From: CAYTLQ01 sp964438715 | GTDB lineage: Bacteria > Bacteroidota > Ignavibacteria > Ignavibacteriales > Ignavibacteriaceae | Direction: 5' to 3' | Length of the DNA: 9,877 nucleotides | Assembly: GCA_964438715.1 (NCBI GenBank) | Contig: CAYTLQ010000256.1 | Coordinates: forward strand, 1-9,877 | In this document: positions 7,382-9,877 of the stretch, piece by piece | Layout: the number at the start of each line of letters is the position of its first letter | Numbering within the stretch: the first letter of the stretch is position 1 | Notes under the pieces: model-generated | Seen by the model: only the letters and a program-made list of their open reading frames with translations | What the model was told of the DNA's origin: nothing | The model's database searches: none | Position numbers and translations under genes: made by a program

Positions 7382-8186
7382 AAGCAGTTTTTATTACGCT
7401 TTTAATCTCCTACCGGAGGAACAAAGGGATGCGATGAACACTGTATATGCTTTCTGCCGCAGAACCGATGATATTGTAGATGAAGGATTAGAACCAAATG
7501 AGATTAAAGCACTTAAACTTCGTCGTTGGCGTATTGAGTTTGAAAATGCATTTTCGAATAATTCAGAACTTCCACTGCTGAATAAAGTTGCCGGTACTAT
7601 CTCTCGTTTCCAGATTCCTGTCGAACATTTCTTCGAATTGATAAAGGGAATGGAGATGGATCTTTCAAAAAACAGATTTGATACTTTCGACGAGCTTCGT
7701 CTTTATTGTTACCGTGTAGCCTCCACGGTGGGGCTGATGTGTATTGAGATTTTTGGTTACAAACACGAAAGTGCGAAATTATTCGCCGAGAATCTTGGAA
7801 TCGCCCTTCAATTAACAAACATTCTTCGTGATGTAAAAAAGGATGCGCGAAACAACAGGATTTACCTTCCACGAGAAGAAATGGAAATGTTTGACTATAC
7901 GGAGGATGACTTGTTCGCTGAAAAGTATAACGAAAATTTTGTACGGCTCATGGAATTCCAGGCTTCCCGTGCTAAAGACTATTTCCGATTAGCCACTTCA
8001 CAACTCCATCTTGAAGATAAAAGAAGTATGTTTGCCGCAAGAGCCATGCAACACATATACTATCGCATTCTTGAGCGCATAATACGAGCACGGTACGATA
8101 TTTTCAGCCGTACCATTAAAATCTCCAAATTTGAAAAGATTGGCATTTCTCTCGGCGTCTGGGCAAAATACCGGCTCGTTTATTAA
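7341..8186 (+). CDS. hpnD: Presqualene diphosphate synthase (HpnD), squalene/phytoene synthase family
   Basis: This 281-residue enzyme joins two farnesyl diphosphate molecules to presqualene diphosphate, the first step of the HpnCDE pathway. Visible motifs are SRSSFYYAFNLLP near the N-terminus, FCRRTDDIVDEG (38-49, first aspartate-rich motif) and NILRDVKKD (160-168, second motif), followed by NRIYLP. The NILRDV form separates it from its HpnC neighbour. ATG 7341 is well supported because the family's conserved start region (A-K/R-x-S-x-S-S-F-Y) begins about 10 residues later and the next in-frame ATG would cut into it. The start lies inside hpnC, overlapping by 41 bases, and the stop overlaps the hpnE start by one base (TAATG), so the three enzymes are probably made in coupled fashion. 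It is intact and of normal length. Confidence 0.92.
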   Translation: MLQENAKQIAKQSRSSFYYAFNLLPEEQRDAMNTVYAFCRRTDDIVDEGLEPNEIKALKLRRWRIEFENAFSNNSELPLLNKVAGTISRFQIPVEHFFELIKGMEMDLSKNRFDTFDELRLYCYRVASTVGLMCIEIFGYKHESAKLFAENLGIALQLTNILRDVKKDARNNRIYLPREEMEMFDYTEDDLFAEKYNENFVRLMEFQASRAKDYFRLATSQLHLEDKRSMFAARAMQHIYYRILERIIRARYDIFSRTIKISKFEKIGISLGVWAKYRLVY

Positions 8187-9475
8187 TGTTCGACTCCATC
8201 ATTGTAGGGGCAGGTATTTCAGGTCTTTCCTCTGCTCTCCATCTGGCAAAAAAAAATAAGAAAATTCTTTTGTTGGAAGCCTCTCCCAAATGCGGAGGGA
8301 GAACATATTCGTTTTCCGAATCAGGATTTAAGAAACAATTGGATAATGGTCAGCATCTTTTGTTAGGCTGTTACGATGAGACGATAGCTCTTCTTTCACA
8401 AACACGCGCAAAAAACCCACTTCGATATTTTAATCTTTCGATACCCTATGTTGAAAGAGGAGGAAAGGAACACCTGCTGAACGCTGGTACTTTTCCTTAT
8501 CCTCTTAATTTGTTGTTAGCGCTATTAAATTTCACGCTTTTGCCGGTAATTTCACGATTAGAGTTAATAGTTTTTTTTACGCGATTATTTCTTCGTGTAA
8601 CTACTTCAACCGGGGATAAATCCGCTGAACAATGGTTGAGTGAGAACGGACAGGATAAAGAAATAAGAAAAAAATTTTGGATGCCGTTCATAATTGCAAC
8701 AATGAATACAGAACCTGAAATTGCATCAGCTGAAGTATTGCGTAATATTTTAAGGAGAGTTTTTTTTACCGGAGATAAATCGTTCAGGTTCGTGCTTGCT
8801 TCCGGCGGCTTAAGTGAATCTCTGATCGATCCAATTGTTAATGAAATTTATTCGTTAGGCGGAATTGTCAGATTATCCACCAGGGTTGACTCGATAATTT
8901 ATTCAAATGAAAATCACTTTGAAGTGAAATCAATTAATGGACAATCCTTTAAAGGACGAACTGTAGTTCTGGCTGTTCCTCCCTATGCTCTGAAAAAAAT
9001 AAACGGGTTGGCGGACATGCTCCAAATTACGACTGATTTAGTTGAGTACTCACCAATAGTTACTGTCCATTGCGCGCTTAAACAAAATCCGTTGCAAAAA
9101 CCATTTTATAATTTAGTTGATTCTGAAATTCAGTGGGTGTTCAATCATAGGACACATATTACAAGTGTAAGCAGTGCCGCATTTGATTTGGAGCAATTTA
9201 ATTCGCACGAGATATTTTCGATATTTCAAAGAGAGGTAAAGCAGTATTTAAATATTAGTCCTGAAAATTTTGGTGCATTCAAAGTCATTAAAGAAAAAAG
9301 AGCAACTTTTGTTTGCTCCCCGGAGTTAAATAAATTGCGTCCTGCAACAAACACCATTGAATCGGGATTTTTTCTTGCAGGTGACTGGATAAGTAATGGA
9401 TTACCCGCTACTATCGAGGGGGCTGTAATAAATGGAAAATTAGCCGCCAATAATGTTGAAAAATATCTTACCTGA
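8186..9475 (+). CDS. hpnE: Hydroxysqualene dehydroxylase (HpnE), FAD-dependent amine oxidase/phytoene desaturase fold
   Basis: The 429-residue flavoprotein opens with the dinucleotide-binding motif IIVGAGISGLSSA (5-17), then E31 in LLLEASPKCGGRT, which together bind the FAD ADP part. The C-terminus carries the second FAD contact, FLAGDWISNGLPATIEGA, in the form found in HpnE and plant-type phytoene desaturase relatives. A hydrophobic stretch (about residues 106-132) may mediate membrane contact with the lipid substrate. In the characterised pathway HpnE turns hydroxysqualene into squalene using reduced FAD. Its position directly after hpnC and hpnD (TAATG overlap) supports that assignment over a carotenoid desaturase. 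No squalene-hopene cyclase follows: the next gene is polA on the opposite strand, so the operon ends here. Confidence 0.91.
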   Translation: MFDSIIVGAGISGLSSALHLAKKNKKILLLEASPKCGGRTYSFSESGFKKQLDNGQHLLLGCYDETIALLSQTRAKNPLRYFNLSIPYVERGGKEHLLNAGTFPYPLNLLLALLNFTLLPVISRLELIVFFTRLFLRVTTSTGDKSAEQWLSENGQDKEIRKKFWMPFIIATMNTEPEIASAEVLRNILRRVFFTGDKSFRFVLASGGLSESLIDPIVNEIYSLGGIVRLSTRVDSIIYSNENHFEVKSINGQSFKGRTVVLAVPPYALKKINGLADMLQITTDLVEYSPIVTVHCALKQNPLQKPFYNLVDSEIQWVFNHRTHITSVSSAAFDLEQFNSHEIFSIFQREVKQYLNISPENFGAFKVIKEKRATFVCSPELNKLRPATNTIESGFFLAGDWISNGLPATIEGAVINGKLAANNVEKYLT

Positions 9476-9576
9476 TTTTTGTGAGACTATTTTGCTTTTT
9501 TCAATTAATGACTTAAATGCTGCGGATTCTATGCTTTCCAGGCAAATTCTTTGGTAATTAGAGTAAGAACATTAGT
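9476..9576. other. Convergent intergenic gap between hpnE and polA
   Basis: The 101 bases between the two convergent stops contain T-runs (for example a six-T run around 9495-9500) but no hairpin that I could pair as a terminator for either strand. No small gene is supported. Confidence 0.5.
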
Positions 9577-9877
9577 TTAATGCGCATCGAGCCAGTTTTC
9601 TCCTGTGCCTGTTTCAACAACTACCGGTACATTAAGAGGTAAGGCAGATTCCATCAATTCTTTGACCATTGGCTGAACATCTTTTAGTTCAGATTTGGGG
9701 ACGTCGAAAACGAGTTCATCGTGACCCTGAAGAATCATTTTTGTTGCCATTTTCTGTTTTTTCGACTCACGATGGATATTAATCATAGCAATTTTAATCA
9801 TGTCGGCAGCGGTTCCCTGAATGGGCATGTTTATGGCAACCCGCTCTTCAAATTGTCGTACTGCAAAGGTGTTACTG
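9577..9877 (-). CDS. polA: DNA polymerase I, C-terminal end of the polymerase domain (partial, 5' part outside window)
   Basis: The minus-strand frame is open from the window edge to TAA at 9577-9579, giving 99 residues of the end of a family A polymerase. Recognisable parts are FEERVAINMPIQGTAADMIK (palm/fingers junction of the polymerase domain), then motif C in the form LQGHDELVFDVP with the catalytic aspartate and glutamate, and the usual ending GTGENWLDAH. Pol I fills gaps in DNA repair and Okazaki-fragment processing. The internal ATG at 9828 is not the start. One small oddity is glycine in QGHDE, where most Pol I proteins have QVHDE. The gene faces hpnE and is not part of the squalene operon. 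Whether the 5' exonuclease and 3' exonuclease domains are present cannot be seen here. Confidence 0.95.
   Translation of the reverse strand, partial: SNTFAVRQFEERVAINMPIQGTAADMIKIAMINIHRESKKQKMATKMILQGHDELVFDVPKSELKDVQPMVKELMESALPLNVPVVVETGTGENWLDAH

Noticed and set aside
8186..9475. Carotenoid desaturase (CrtI/CrtN) as the identity of the third hpn gene product.
   Set aside because: The LAGDWxxxGLPATIEGA C-terminus and position right after hpnC and hpnD fit HpnE better than a bacterial CrtI-type desaturase.
9479..9576. Terminator or small gene between hpnE and polA.
   Set aside because: T-runs are present but no stem pairs with them, and open frames on both strands are broken within a few codons.

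Overview
The window looks like an ordinary chromosomal stretch from an AT-rich Gram-negative bacterium, most likely in the Bacteroidota/Chlorobiota/Ignavibacteriota group. That placement is an inference, not a measurement. It rests on an LpxH-type lipid A enzyme (so an outer membrane), a short M1 peptidase and a PBP1A of the style seen there, a tRNA gene without an encoded CCA end, frequent non-ATG starts and mostly weak or absent Shine-Dalgarno sequences. No mobile element, CRISPR array, rRNA or phage gene was seen.

Layout. Positions 1-357 hold the C-terminal end of a 2-oxo acid dehydrogenase E1 beta-type subunit (cut by the window edge). After a 29-base gap comes a tight envelope cluster on the same strand: a secreted or membrane-anchored M1 metallopeptidase (387-2096), an LpxH-like UDP-2,3-diacylglucosamine diphosphatase (2093-2833, ATGA overlap) and a class A penicillin-binding protein (2836-5076). 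A rho-independent terminator (5113-5161) closes that unit. A tRNA-Leu(CAG) follows at 5200-5285, then about 156 bases with no convincing gene.

Positions 5442-9475 form a second tight operon of four overlapping genes: a multi-pass acyltransferase-like membrane protein of the DUF1624/HGSNAT style, then hpnC, hpnD and hpnE. HpnD, HpnC and HpnE are the three-enzyme bacterial route from farnesyl diphosphate to squalene (presqualene diphosphate synthase, hydroxysqualene synthase, hydroxysqualene dehydroxylase). A squalene-hopene cyclase is not in the window, so the end product (hopanoid, C30 carotenoid or free squalene) cannot be decided here. The 3' end of polA lies convergently on the minus strand (9577-9877, running off the window).

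The most interesting point is the linkage of the uncharacterised membrane acyltransferase to the squalene genes. Everything else is largely conventional, and no clear new system was found.
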